Origin: Clostridium sp. CS001
GTDB taxonomy: Bacteria > Bacillota > Clostridia > Clostridiales > Clostridiaceae
Reading direction: 5' to 3'
DNA: 46,522 bases
Assembly (NCBI RefSeq): GCF_020443565.1
Contig: NZ_JAIZZN010000032.1
Span: 1-46,522, forward strand
Shown here: piece after piece, positions 33,920 to 42,097 of the stretch
Layout of the letters: each line of letters begins with the position of its first letter
How positions within the stretch are numbered: the first letter of the stretch is position 1
The notes under the pieces: model-generated
Database searches by the model: none
Told to the model about the DNA's origin: nothing
Seen by the model: only the letters and a program-made list of their open reading frames with translations
Position numbers and translations under genes: made by a program

Positions 33920-34504
33920 CTATTTCATATTATTTTTCTTTGTACAACTTTTTACAATCCCAAATATTAATCGATCTTCATATTTCTCTGTTCTTTTATT
34001 ATAAGCTGCTTCTTTTTTCAAACCTTCTTTTGCAAATCCAAGTTTTATATTTAATTTAATTGATGCAATATTTTCAGGATCTATCAATGCTTCTATTCTA
34101 TTAAGTTCTATAACCTCAAATGCATAATCTATTACTTTTATCGTGGCTTCACTCATTATGTTTTGTCTCCAATATTTTTTATTAAGCATGTACCCTATCT
34201 TCGCTTTTGAATTCCACTCATCAAAATCATGAAGTGTTATTAACCCTATAACATCGCTATTTTCTTTTAGTGTAATGCACCATCTAATAAACTTTTTATT
34301 TTTAAAGCCATTGATAAAAAACTCAACTGCTTTCTTTGCTTGTTCCATTGTTGACATAGCTTTTATTTGTTGATACTTTACTGCATCTTCATCACAATAT
34401 ATATCATATATAGCTGAATAATCACTTTGGACTACCTCTCTCAGTACCAATCCTTCAGCCTCAAGTCTTGGAAATTCATTAAATACAGAATCTAGTTTAT
34501 TCAT
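33920..34504 (-). CDS. RimJ/RimL-type GNAT acetyltransferase
   Basis: A 194-residue GNAT enzyme of the RimJ/RimL/SpeG type. It opens with FPRLEAEGLVLREVVQSDYS, has GLITLHDFDEWNSKAKIGYM before the acetyl-CoA loop, KKYWRQNIMSEATIKVIDYA as motif A (loop YWRQNIM, lacking the usual second Gly), and LNRIEALIDPENIASIKLNI as motif B. It is full-length, so a protein or amine N-acetyltransferase is expected. The ATG follows GAAGGAG. Confidence 0.88.
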   Translation of the reverse strand: MNKLDSVFNEFPRLEAEGLVLREVVQSDYSAIYDIYCDEDAVKYQQIKAMSTMEQAKKAVEFFINGFKNKKFIRWCITLKENSDVIGLITLHDFDEWNSKAKIGYMLNKKYWRQNIMSEATIKVIDYAFEVIELNRIEALIDPENIASIKLNIKLGFAKEGLKKEAAYNKRTEKYEDRLIFGIVKSCTKKNNMK

Positions 34505-34527
34505 TTTTTACAACTCCTTCTTTATAC

Positions 34528-34565
34528 TTAAATCATCACCTGCCGTACTGCAATATTAACGACTT
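34528..34565 (+). repeat. 38-bp dispersed repeat, copy 2
   Basis: TTAAATCATCACCTGCCGTA followed by CTGCAATATTAACGACTT, with three changes from the copy at 29293. It lies just upstream of the acetyltransferase gene. Confidence 0.7.
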
Positions 34566-34595
34566 CAATATAACCTTTAAAGAAAATAGCTTTAA

Positions 34596-34633
34596 AAACA
34601 AAAAAAGTCTACTATTTTTCAACAGTGGACTTT
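34596..34633 (-). terminator. Terminator of the MarR-ArsA operon
   Basis: AAAGTCTAC (34604) pairs with GTGGACTTT (34625) with one G-T pair; on the minus strand the stem is followed by a run of T. It is the first such signal downstream of the last arsA gene. Confidence 0.75.
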
Positions 34634-34705
34634 CTAATCACAAAATATTTCTTAACCCATTACGTTTATTTCCATGCTGCAATCTAAATATCTTCTCAGA
34701 TATCA

Positions 34706-34740
34706 TTAAATCATAACCTGCAGTGCTACAGCATATTGTC
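34706..34740 (+). repeat. 38-bp dispersed repeat, diverged copy 3
   Basis: TTAAATCATAACCTGCAGTG followed by CTACAGCATATTGTC matches copies 1 and 2 in its first 24 bases with four changes. It lies between the operon terminator and the stop of the last arsA gene. Confidence 0.6.
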
Positions 34741-34815
34741 TATAATCACTTTTAAGCACACTATCAATTATAACACATTTAAACTTATCTTACAATAATA
34801 TCATAATGAAGTCTT

Positions 34816-35982
34816 TTACTTAAACAGTATCCTTAACTTCCCATCCTCGTAGTTTGCTTTAATTACCTTCTTTGAATGTAATTTTTGTGGAAGTGTAAAA
34901 TTCCGTTTTTCATTCTTAATAGAAATACTAATTTCATCTCCATTTTGGAGTAAATTCAACTCTTTTTTATCAACGAAAGGCATATGGATATTCAAATAAT
35001 AACCTTCATCTGAACTTAACTTCACAACTTCAAAAATCTTTTCTTTAAAAAGCACCTTCTCTGCAGAAGTTTCTCCAAATATAACATTACCCATATTTAT
35101 CAGTGAATCATAATCTCTTACTTCACTATGCATTAACTCAGCTTTAAAGATTGGAACTGGGCTAAAGCTCTCATTTATATCCTTGAGGTTTTCACTTTGA
35201 AGTTTCATCCACTGCTGGAAATACCCTTTCCCACCTTCCTCTGAAATTATCTTATTAACAATAATTGCATCTACATTGAAATCATAAAGATGTAAATAAG
35301 AAAAATTTCTTTTAGCTTCCTTAATAACAATTTTTTCTGGGGTAGTAACTATTCTAAGGCTTACCTTATCCTTTTGGAGCATTAACCCATGAAGTTCCTC
35401 AATTTTATTATAAAGAATTTCAATCTCATCAAAAGTTTTGTCATCTGGAAGTGGTATTTTAACTGTACGTTCAACTATTGGCTTTGCTATTTTAGCTGCT
35501 TTCCTTTTCATGGGGAAAATTTTATCCATCCACCACTTAAAGAGCTCTGGAAATTTTAAAAGTGACATAGTTTCTCCAGTAGGAGCACAATCAACTACTA
35601 ATACATCATAATTATTTTCATCATTAATTTGTTTAATCTTAAGTAAAGAAATTAGATCTTTAAATCCTGGGAAAACTAATAATTCTTCAACTTCAATATT
35701 TTTTTCACTTTTTAAAAGCATCAACTTTTCTATATATCCCTTGATATTTCCCCAAATTGCTTCATTTTCAATGAGAGCATCCATCTCAATAGCTTCTAAA
35801 TTATTTGTAATCTTAGTGGGAGTATTGCATAGCTTTACACCGAAGGCATCAGAAAGACTATGGGCTTGGTCAGTACTCATTATCAGTACCTTTTTACCCT
35901 GCATTGCAATATGACAAGCTGTTGCCGATGCAACACTAGTTTTCCCTACTCCACCTTTTCCTGTATATAGAATAATTCTCAC
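34816..35982 (-). CDS. ArsA/Get3-family ATPase with HSP20-like C-terminal domain (second copy)
   Basis: A 388-residue ArsA-type P-loop ATPase. The deviant Walker A is YTGKGGVGKTSVASA at the N-terminus, switch I is STDQAHSLSDAFG, and switch II lies in VLVVDCAPTGETMSLLKFPE. The last 70 residues (GYYLNIHMPFVDKKELNLLQ and onward to LRILFK) form the HSP20-like beta domain of bacterial ArsA homologues. There is no Cys cluster for arsenite and no ars transporter nearby, so protein targeting or chaperoning is more likely than arsenic export. GTG start behind AGGAAGGG. It is 35-40% similar by eye to the copy at 36251. Confidence 0.88.
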   Translation of the reverse strand: MRIILYTGKGGVGKTSVASATACHIAMQGKKVLIMSTDQAHSLSDAFGVKLCNTPTKITNNLEAIEMDALIENEAIWGNIKGYIEKLMLLKSEKNIEVEELLVFPGFKDLISLLKIKQINDENNYDVLVVDCAPTGETMSLLKFPELFKWWMDKIFPMKRKAAKIAKPIVERTVKIPLPDDKTFDEIEILYNKIEELHGLMLQKDKVSLRIVTTPEKIVIKEAKRNFSYLHLYDFNVDAIIVNKIISEEGGKGYFQQWMKLQSENLKDINESFSPVPIFKAELMHSEVRDYDSLINMGNVIFGETSAEKVLFKEKIFEVVKLSSDEGYYLNIHMPFVDKKELNLLQNGDEISISIKNEKRNFTLPQKLHSKKVIKANYEDGKLRILFK

Positions 35983-36025
35983 TTTAATCCCTTCCTCTCT
36001 ATACTTTAAAATTCTTTTCTATCAA

Positions 36026-36250
36026 TTATAAAAAATCAACTTTAACCTTTTTAACTTCTTTTTTCACTTCTTCCTTAGACCCTTCAGAAGACTCATTAAT
36101 AAAATCTAAGGCGATATCCTTTATAATTGTCATAGCTTCCTTCTCAAAATTATTAAGCTTAAGCAGTGCTTTCTCTGGAAGAATATCCTTTATAACTTCA
36201 TATTTAAGTTTTTCTATTTTTATCAACTTTTTAATTATTTCACTATTCAT
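36026..36250 (-). CDS. Small helical protein of the ArsA operon with VKKVK tail
   Basis: A 74-residue protein: two helices (IIKKLIKIEKLKYEVIKDIL and LNNFEKEAMTIIKDIALDFI), then a charged linker (ESSEGSKEEVKKE) and a C-terminal strand VKKVKVDFL. Its ATG directly follows the stop of the first arsA gene (TAA-ATG), so it is strictly coupled. I recognise no family. The tail VKKVK plus hydrophobic residues is shared with the end of the MarR protein of the same operon. The V-x-V pattern recalls the I/V-x-I/V motif by which small heat-shock proteins dock to an alpha-crystallin domain; both ArsA proteins carry such a domain. Confidence 0.75.
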   Translation of the reverse strand: MNSEIIKKLIKIEKLKYEVIKDILPEKALLKLNNFEKEAMTIIKDIALDFINESSEGSKEEVKKEVKKVKVDFL

Positions 36251-37429
36251 TTAATCCACCTTCTCCGTAAAATATATGGATAAGTAATCCTCACTAAAAT
36301 TTGCTTTACTTATGAAGTACTTTCTCAGTGAGTTTGGACAAGGAATATTCCTTTTGAAATTGCCTATTTTTATAGATATATCAGTTCCAGTTTCATATAG
36401 TTCTAAATCTTTCTTATCACCAAAAGGCACATATATCTTAAGATTATAACCGCCTTCTACCTTCTCAAATTTCTCCGTAAAGACTACATTTTGAACCTTT
36501 AATATATCTTTAACGTCAAGAGAATCTTTAACTATTAGTTCTAGCCCCTCAATTCCATTAATATCTATCTCATACCATTTAATTTTAAATCTAGGCAAGT
36601 TTAGAAATATTGAGTCTATTTCCTCCACATACTTTTTTTGAATACACTTCCACTCATCAAAGAAGTTATTATCTATGTCCTTTGGTATTATCCTATTGAT
36701 ATATATAGCATCTACATTGAAATTATAAAGATTTAAATACATGTAATTTCTCTTTGTCTCCTCAATAACCATCTTTTCAGGAATTGTAACTAATCTTATA
36801 CTACAAACCTCTTTATCCTTTAACAAATTTTGAAGTTTTGAAAACATTATATACAGTTTTTCAATATCATTCATGGCTTGTTTATCGGGCATTTCCATCT
36901 TAAATGCAAACTTAGAAATGGGTCTTAGAACTTTCATTGCCACCTTTCCAATAGGAAATAATTTCTCCATATACCAACTCATGAGCTCAGGAAATTTCAG
37001 CAATGATATGGTCTCTCCAGTGGGTGCACTGTCTACAATTATTAAGTCATAAATACCCTTATCATATAGATCCTTAATCTTTAAAAGAGAAAATAGTTCT
37101 TCCATTCCTGGAAACACCACAATATCTTCAAAGTTTTCTGTTTGTTTTTCATCTTTGAAAATCATAATTTTCTTCATGGCTGCTTGAATATTTCCGTAAT
37201 AATTCTCCATTTCATAATTAGGATCAATTTCAAGTCCCCATAAGTTTTCTTGTATTTCTGTAGGTTCATTCTTTATTTCCTTCATAAAAATATCGCTTAA
37301 ATTGTGTGCCATATCTGTGCTGACAATTAAAGTCTTTATGCCCTCCATTGAAGCCTTAAGTCCATGAGCTGCTGCAGTGCTGGTTTTGCCAACTCCGCCC
37401 TTTCCAGTAAAAATAATTATTCTCCCCAT
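36251..37429 (-). CDS. ArsA/Get3-family ATPase with HSP20-like C-terminal domain (first copy)
   Basis: A 392-residue ArsA-type ATPase with Walker A FTGKGGVGKTSTAAAHG, switch I STDMAHNLSDIFM and the switch II region LIIVDSAPTGETISLLKFPE. The C-terminal part (GGYNLKIYVPFGDKKDLELY through SIYFTEKVD) is the HSP20-like domain. Together with the copy at 34816 it may form a two-gene pseudo-heterodimer, as the two fused halves of ArsA do. No CxxC or arsenite Cys triad is visible. The ATG follows AGGAGG. The region before it holds a copy of the motif also found before marR, so MarR probably represses it. Confidence 0.88.
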   Translation of the reverse strand: MGRIIIFTGKGGVGKTSTAAAHGLKASMEGIKTLIVSTDMAHNLSDIFMKEIKNEPTEIQENLWGLEIDPNYEMENYYGNIQAAMKKIMIFKDEKQTENFEDIVVFPGMEELFSLLKIKDLYDKGIYDLIIVDSAPTGETISLLKFPELMSWYMEKLFPIGKVAMKVLRPISKFAFKMEMPDKQAMNDIEKLYIMFSKLQNLLKDKEVCSIRLVTIPEKMVIEETKRNYMYLNLYNFNVDAIYINRIIPKDIDNNFFDEWKCIQKKYVEEIDSIFLNLPRFKIKWYEIDINGIEGLELIVKDSLDVKDILKVQNVVFTEKFEKVEGGYNLKIYVPFGDKKDLELYETGTDISIKIGNFKRNIPCPNSLRKYFISKANFSEDYLSIYFTEKVD

Positions 37430-37461
37430 GTTATCCCTCCTGATTTTAATTCTCTTAATGA

Positions 37462-37482
37462 ATAGTTCTCTTATAGAAGTAT
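37462..37482. promoter_or_regulatory. Candidate MarR operator before the first arsA gene
   Basis: ATAGTTCTCTTATAGAAGTA plus T matches the element at 38019-38039 at 18 of 21 positions. It lies in the 83-base gap between marR and arsA. The imperfect palindrome (TAGTTC against GAAGTA) fits a MarR dimer site. Confidence 0.6.
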
Positions 37483-37512
37483 TTCTTTTAAGAATAACTC
37501 AGATATACTGAG

Positions 37513-38004
37513 CTATTCGATAATTATTCTTTTCACCTTTTTAACAGGAATCTCTTCTTCTTTAATTGGATTCTTACTTTCCTTAAAAACTCCAATTACT
37601 TTTTTATAAATACTTAATGCTGAAGAAATTTCATCCTCAGTAAGTGTCTCATAAATCCTAATAATATATTTGGTAATCATATCCTTTTCCATTTCAATTA
37701 CCCTGTTTGCTGTTTCTGTAAGAGTTATTAAAACTATTCTTCTATCCTCTGAACTTCTTACTCTTTCTACCATGAGTTTTTTTTCTAATCTAGAAATAAC
37801 TCCTGTAGCAGTATTTAATGGTGCCATTATATATTCAGCTATTTCCGTCATATTAACATTCTTTTTTCGATACAAGAATAATAATGCTAAAATTTCATTC
37901 TTAGAGTAATCTAAGAATATGTCACTCCATTGCTCTGGAAAAAACAAAACTTTAAACTCATCAATATAGCTAAAAATAATACCCTCTATTTTGTTTGCAT
38001 CCAT
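37513..38004 (-). CDS. MarR family regulator with VKKVK tail
   Basis: A 163-residue MarR regulator with the winged helix YRKKNVNMTEIAEYIMAPLN, then TATGVISRLEKKLMVERVRS and the wing SSEDRRIVLITLT. The C-terminal extension IKEEEIPVKKVKRIIIE is unusual for MarR proteins and shares VKKVK plus hydrophobic residues with the small protein of this operon. The frame is open further upstream, but ATG 38004 has GGAGGG five bases ahead and gives the normal N-terminus. The operator-like motif lies just upstream of it and recurs before arsA, which points to control of the whole operon. Confidence 0.88.
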   Translation of the reverse strand: MDANKIEGIIFSYIDEFKVLFFPEQWSDIFLDYSKNEILALLFLYRKKNVNMTEIAEYIMAPLNTATGVISRLEKKLMVERVRSSEDRRIVLITLTETANRVIEMEKDMITKYIIRIYETLTEDEISSALSIYKKVIGVFKESKNPIKEEEIPVKKVKRIIIE

Positions 38005-38018
38005 AAAAGCCCTCCAAA

Positions 38019-38039
38019 TTAGTTCTCTTGTCGAAGTAT
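38019..38039. promoter_or_regulatory. Candidate MarR autoregulatory operator
   Basis: TTAGTTCTCTTGTCGAAGTA plus T lies immediately upstream of the marR ribosome binding site and matches the copy at 37462. A further CCGAAGTAT (38056-38064) upstream may be a second half-site. Confidence 0.6.
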
Positions 38040-38134
38040 ATTTTAATTCTATCACCGAAGTATTTATTTGTCAACGATACTAATAAAAAAATCAAATCAT
38101 TATTTGTGAAGTTATTTTAATACCCTATAACTAT

Positions 38135-38434
38135 CTATTTCTTTAACTTTTTCAGTTCTGCAAAGCTATAAGTTCCATCTTCATTAATATATCTCTTAGC
38201 AAGGATATCTTCAATTTTCTTTTGCAAATTTACATTATTGGGTTTCCTATAATAGTTCTTGTCAATATAATATTTTATCATATTATATATTATAACTATT
38301 ACTACAAAAGCTGCACATATTAAGAGGACTCGTCCAAATATAACTGTATCTTTATTTGAACCTATTACCATGATAATTGCAAATATTAATAGGCCAATTA
38401 GGATATAAGTATCATTAATTGATTTTTTTATCAT
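38135..38434 (-). CDS. Small two-span membrane protein
   Basis: A 99-residue protein with two membrane segments (ILIGLLIFAIIMVIG and LLICAAFVVIVIIYNMI) and a basic cytoplasmic C-terminal part with NLQKKIEDILAKRYINEDGT, resembling short SHOCT-like tails (residues near YSFAELKKLKK). SHOCT-like tails often mediate oligomerisation. GGGGGG lies five bases before the ATG. It is upstream of marR on the same strand; a link to the ArsA operon is possible but unproven. Confidence 0.65.
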   Translation of the reverse strand: MIKKSINDTYILIGLLIFAIIMVIGSNKDTVIFGRVLLICAAFVVIVIIYNMIKYYIDKNYYRKPNNVNLQKKIEDILAKRYINEDGTYSFAELKKLKK

Positions 38435-38719
38435 ATAGCTCCCCCCATTTTTAAAGAATCTTATAACCTATAATTATATTTCTTTATATATAATAAAATT
38501 CCTCATATTGTATAGTTGCTTAATTATTTACTTTCACAAAAACTTCCTTTCCCACCTTTTGTGTAAATTTAAGTAATATTCATTACCAAAGTATAATGCA
38601 TATTGTTATCAACTGATAATAAATATTAGCAATAGAAAGGGTTGCAAATGTCCATCATTGTGCATATACTATAAGTATATCTTAATAATTAATTATCAAT
38701 TGAAAATGAGGTGTAATAA

Positions 38720-39592
38720 TTGAACAGCGATGAACGATTTAAAATTGGTATGAAAATATCCAAAATCACAATACTTATTAATATTTTATTATCATCAATT
38801 AAATTAATTGCAGGTATTATAGGTAGAAGTGGAGCCATGATTGCAGATAGTATGCATTCCCTTTCTGATGTACTAAGTACAATAGCCGTAATGGTTGGAT
38901 TAAAATTAGCCAAACAACCTGCCGATGAAGATCATCCTTATGGTCACGAAAAGATGGAACCTATTATGGCTAAGATACTGGCAAGTATTTTATTAATTAC
39001 TGCCTTACTAATTGGCTACAATGGCATAAAGAACATTATAAATGGAACAACCGTAGTTCCAGCAAAAATTGCCGTATATGCTGCTATACTTTCCATAGTA
39101 ACAAAAGAGTGGATGTATAGATATACCGTTATTGGCGCTAAAAAGATTGAAAGTTCTGCTCTTATGGCAGATGCCTGGCATCACAGATCCGATGCATTCT
39201 CCTCTATTGGAACATTAATAGGAATTGTGGGAGCTAGAATGGGCTATCCAATATTAGATCCAATGGCATCACTGGTGATATGTGTTTTAATAACCAAAGT
39301 AGCTATAGATATTTATAAACAAGCCATTAACCAATTGATTGACCATTGTGCTGATGCAAAAACCATTGAAAATATAAAAAATGAAATTGAGAAAACAAAT
39401 GGTGTTATAAGTATCGATGAGTTAAAAACTAGAGTCAGCGCTAATAGATTATATGTGGATGTAGAAATATGCGTTAATAGTGATTTATCAGTGTGCGAAG
39501 GTCATGATATTGCTGAGAGAGTTCATAATGCTATCGAAAACCTAGACAATAGGATTAAACACTGTATGGTACATGTTAATCCCAACATTTAA
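38720..39592 (+). CDS. Cation diffusion facilitator (CDF) family metal exporter
   Basis: A 290-residue CDF transporter with six spans and a C-terminal cytoplasmic ferredoxin-like domain. The metal-site Asp/His pairs are in SGAMIADSMHSLSDVLSTIA (span 2) and LMADAWHHRSDAFSSIGTLI (span 5), with the D-x3-D and H-x3-D patterns, and HPYGHEKMEPI follows span 2. The likely substrate is Zn, Mn, Fe or Co in exchange for protons. Start TTG 38720 after GAGGTG. It is monocistronic, with its own terminator. Confidence 0.93.
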   Translation: MNSDERFKIGMKISKITILINILLSSIKLIAGIIGRSGAMIADSMHSLSDVLSTIAVMVGLKLAKQPADEDHPYGHEKMEPIMAKILASILLITALLIGYNGIKNIINGTTVVPAKIAVYAAILSIVTKEWMYRYTVIGAKKIESSALMADAWHHRSDAFSSIGTLIGIVGARMGYPILDPMASLVICVLITKVAIDIYKQAINQLIDHCADAKTIENIKNEIEKTNGVISIDELKTRVSANRLYVDVEICVNSDLSVCEGHDIAERVHNAIENLDNRIKHCMVHVNPNI

Positions 39593-39596
39593 ACTG

Positions 39597-39635
39597 GAAA
39601 AAGATATAGCTAAATATGGTTATATCTTTTTTTAT
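39597..39635 (+). terminator. Terminator after the CDF gene
   Basis: AAAAGATATA pairs with TATATCTTTT, with a T-run, six bases after the stop. Confidence 0.8.
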
Positions 39636-39671
39636 AGTCATAACCAAATAATTCTTCAATTATCTAAAATA

Positions 39672-39700
39672 TTGAAAATGTCAGTTAATACGTTTATAAT
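39672..39700 (+). promoter_or_regulatory. Sigma-A-type promoter of the two-component genes
   Basis: TTGAAA (39672-39677), a 17-base spacer and a perfect TATAAT (39695-39700) lie about 80 bases upstream of the response regulator gene. Confidence 0.75.
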
Positions 39701-39780
39701 AAAGCCGAGGTAAATTACAACTAAGAACAATAAGTTAACCATACAAAAGGTGCTAGGGTGCATTGTGGGTTTTATAGGAG

Positions 39781-40503
39781 GTGTTAATCATAAATATTTT
39801 AATAGCAGAGGATGATAAAGATCTAAGGCAACTACTAGAATTACACCTTATAAAAGAAGATTTTACGGTTTATGCTGCAGAAGATGGATTAAAAGCTTTG
39901 GACATGTTTAAGAATAACGAAATCAATTTAGTTATTCTTGACGTAATGATGCCAGGACTTGATGGCTTCCATTTACTGAGAAAGATAAGGGAAACAAGCG
40001 AAATCCCCGCAATATTTTTAACTGCAAGAGGTGAAGATCCAGATAAAATATTAGGCCTTGGACTAGGTGCTGATGACTATATGGTGAAACCCTTTAATCC
40101 CATTGAGCTAATAGCAAGAGTTCAAGCTCAACTAAGGAGATCTTATCAGTACCTAGCCTCGCAGAAAACACCTGATAAGTTAACTATTCAAATAGGAGAC
40201 TTAACTTTTGACAAGAATAGTTATAGTGCATATAAAAATGATAAACTATTAGAATGTAATGCAAAGGAGATAAAGCTACTTCAGATATTCATGGAAAATG
40301 TAGGGAGAGTTTATACAAAAAAACAACTTTATGAAGCTGTATGGGAAGAAGCTTACTATGGTGATGATAATACAATTATGGTTCACATTAGTCATTTAAG
40401 AGACAAGATTGAGGATAACCCTAAGAGTCCTCAGTATTTAAAGACTATAAGGGGAATTGGCTATAAGTTGGAAAATCACCAAAGGATAAGTGATGATATA
40501 TGA
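39781..40503 (+). CDS. OmpR-family response regulator, unusual start
   Basis: A response regulator with a receiver domain (acid pair in ILIAEDDKDLRQ; phospho-acceptor Asp in LVILDVMMPGLDGF; Lys in DYMVKPFNPIE) and an OmpR/PhoB winged helix (HISHLRDKIEDNPKSPQYLK at the end). GGAGG at 39778-39782 overlaps the only GTG (39781). The codon at the right distance is ATA at 39790, giving ATA-NILIAEDD, where relatives have MNILIVEDD. The true start is therefore ATA, or GTG used poorly. It overlaps the kinase gene by four bases. Its probable target is the phased repeat before the ABC genes. Confidence 0.9.
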   Translation: MLIINILIAEDDKDLRQLLELHLIKEDFTVYAAEDGLKALDMFKNNEINLVILDVMMPGLDGFHLLRKIRETSEIPAIFLTARGEDPDKILGLGLGADDYMVKPFNPIELIARVQAQLRRSYQYLASQKTPDKLTIQIGDLTFDKNSYSAYKNDKLLECNAKEIKLLQIFMENVGRVYTKKQLYEAVWEEAYYGDDNTIMVHISHLRDKIEDNPKSPQYLKTIRGIGYKLENHQRISDDI

Positions 40504-41903
40504 GAAATAAAAAAGTTGCAAACATGCTTTTATTAAATTACTTTTTACTGTTCGTTCTCTCAACTGCAATATTCATTGTAATGTCCTTAATTATTTCATT
40601 TAGCTTTAAAAACTTACTAAAGCTAGATGAAATTCCTGCTTTATCTGCTACTCAAATTATGAGAGATGACTATGAAAATATAGATTACTCTCAGATTTTA
40701 AAGTATAAAGGCGGAGTTCAAATAATTGATAAAAATTATAAGGTTATATTTTCAAAAGGCATAAATCCTCAAAATATAACCCAATATACTAAGGGTGAGT
40801 TCAGTAATTTCTTAATTCATAGTGGAAAAGAACAGCGGGAATATTATTATAGTGTACTTTATAATAGCAAAGGTGATTTTTGGTTAAAAATCGTTATTCC
40901 TCATAAGTCTCAAATGGTTAATGGTATTTTCTTTGATAGAAATGGAACTCCTGTATACATTACTAATTTTATATTTATTATAATTTTAGGTGCTTCAATC
41001 AATATTACCTCATTTATCCTAGGGCTTATTATTTACTCTAGATTAACCTCCAATAATTTCGTAAAACCTCTTAAGAAATTATTAAGTGGAGTTACAACTA
41101 TTGCGGCTGGTGATTATTCTGCCAGGGTGGAGCTTCAGTCTATGAATGAATTTGGCGAACTGAAGGATGCTTTCAACATAATGGCTGAAAAGATTGAAAA
41201 TGAAAGAAAGTTAAAGGAAAAAGCTGAGGATAACAGAAAGAAACTGATACTCGATATATCTCATGATTTAAAAACTCCACTTTCAAATATAATGGGATAC
41301 TCAAGTCTAGTAATGAATAACAAAGATATACCAGACTGCGACAGGGAAAAGTTCTTGGGAATAATAATGAATAATAGTTCAAGAGCTAACAGTTTAATAG
41401 GCGATTTATTTGAACTTTCTAAAATGGGAAGCTCGGATTTTAAGCTTAACCTTAAAAGCGTGGATATTTGTGAATATTTAAGGGAGCTAATAGCTTCATT
41501 AATACCCCAAATAGACGAGGCAGGTTTTAAGTCTTGTTTTGAAATACCTGAAGGTAAGAAAATTGTTCTTATTGACGAGAAACAAATGGATCGGGCCCTT
41601 CTTAACATTCTTAATAATGCTTTGAAATATAATAAGCCAGGTACAGAAATTAAAATAGTTTTAAAGAATTTATTAAGCAAAGTGATAATCGAAATTCAAG
41701 ATAATGGAATTGGAATGCCAAAGGAGCTATCTGATGAAATATTCGAACCTTTTAATAGGGTTGATAGTACACGAAACTCTCAAACTGGAGGTACGGGCCT
41801 TGGCCTTGCAATTACTAAGACCATCATTGAAAAACATAATGGCAGCATAAGCCTTGAAACTGAGATGGGAAAAGGCTGCAAATTCATCATAGAGTTAGAT
41901 TAA
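40500..41903 (+). CDS. Sensor histidine kinase
   Basis: A 467-residue membrane kinase. Span 1 is at about residues 9-31, an extracellular domain of about 120 residues follows (GGVQIIDKNYKVIFSKGINP is PAS-like), and span 2 is at about 158-182. A HAMP domain follows, then the H-box LILDISHDLKTPLSNIMGYS with the phosphorylated His, and the N, G1 and G2 boxes (NILNNALKYNKPGTEIKIVL, DNGIGMP, GGTGLGLAI). It is coupled to the regulator by a 4-base overlap. The extracellular part is much longer than in BceS-type kinases, so it may sense a ligand directly. Confidence 0.95.
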   Translation: MRNKKVANMLLLNYFLLFVLSTAIFIVMSLIISFSFKNLLKLDEIPALSATQIMRDDYENIDYSQILKYKGGVQIIDKNYKVIFSKGINPQNITQYTKGEFSNFLIHSGKEQREYYYSVLYNSKGDFWLKIVIPHKSQMVNGIFFDRNGTPVYITNFIFIIILGASINITSFILGLIIYSRLTSNNFVKPLKKLLSGVTTIAAGDYSARVELQSMNEFGELKDAFNIMAEKIENERKLKEKAEDNRKKLILDISHDLKTPLSNIMGYSSLVMNNKDIPDCDREKFLGIIMNNSSRANSLIGDLFELSKMGSSDFKLNLKSVDICEYLRELIASLIPQIDEAGFKSCFEIPEGKKIVLIDEKQMDRALLNILNNALKYNKPGTEIKIVLKNLLSKVIIEIQDNGIGMPKELSDEIFEPFNRVDSTRNSQTGGTGLGLAITKTIIEKHNGSISLETEMGKGCKFIIELD

Positions 41904-41914
41904 GTAAATCAATC

Positions 41915-41961
41915 TCTGCCAAAGCATATGAATTAACTTCTATGCTTTGGCAGATTTTTAT
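41915..41961 (+). terminator. Terminator after the two-component genes
   Basis: TCTGCCAAAGCATA pairs perfectly with TATGCTTTGGCAGA around a 12-base loop, then a T-run. It separates the kinase gene from the ABC genes, which therefore need their own promoter. Confidence 0.88.
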
Positions 41962-42028
41962 TGGTATGCAGCATTTCAAATTGAAAATCTCCTACTGAAA
42001 TCATTAATATTTCTGCATAACAAATAAT

Positions 42029-42088
42029 GATTTAAGGTGGATTTAAGGTTAACAGATGCTTGATTTAAGATTCACTTGTTATTATAGA
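42029..42088 (+). promoter_or_regulatory. Phased direct repeats and promoter before the ABC genes
   Basis: GATTTAAGGT occurs at 42029-42038 and 42040-42049, and GATTTAAGAT at 42062-42071, so starts are 11 and 22 bases apart (whole helical turns). This is the spacing of OmpR-family binding sites. TTGATT (42060-42065), 17 bases and TATAGA (42083-42088) form a plausible promoter, and the third repeat overlaps the -35 box. The adjacent response regulator is the natural candidate activator. Confidence 0.65.
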
Positions 42089-42097
42089 TACATAAAG

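Noticed and set aside
34816-37429. Arsenic resistance operon
   Set aside because: The ATPases are ArsA relatives, but no ArsB, ArsC, ArsD or ArsR-type gene is present and no arsenite Cys cluster is seen.
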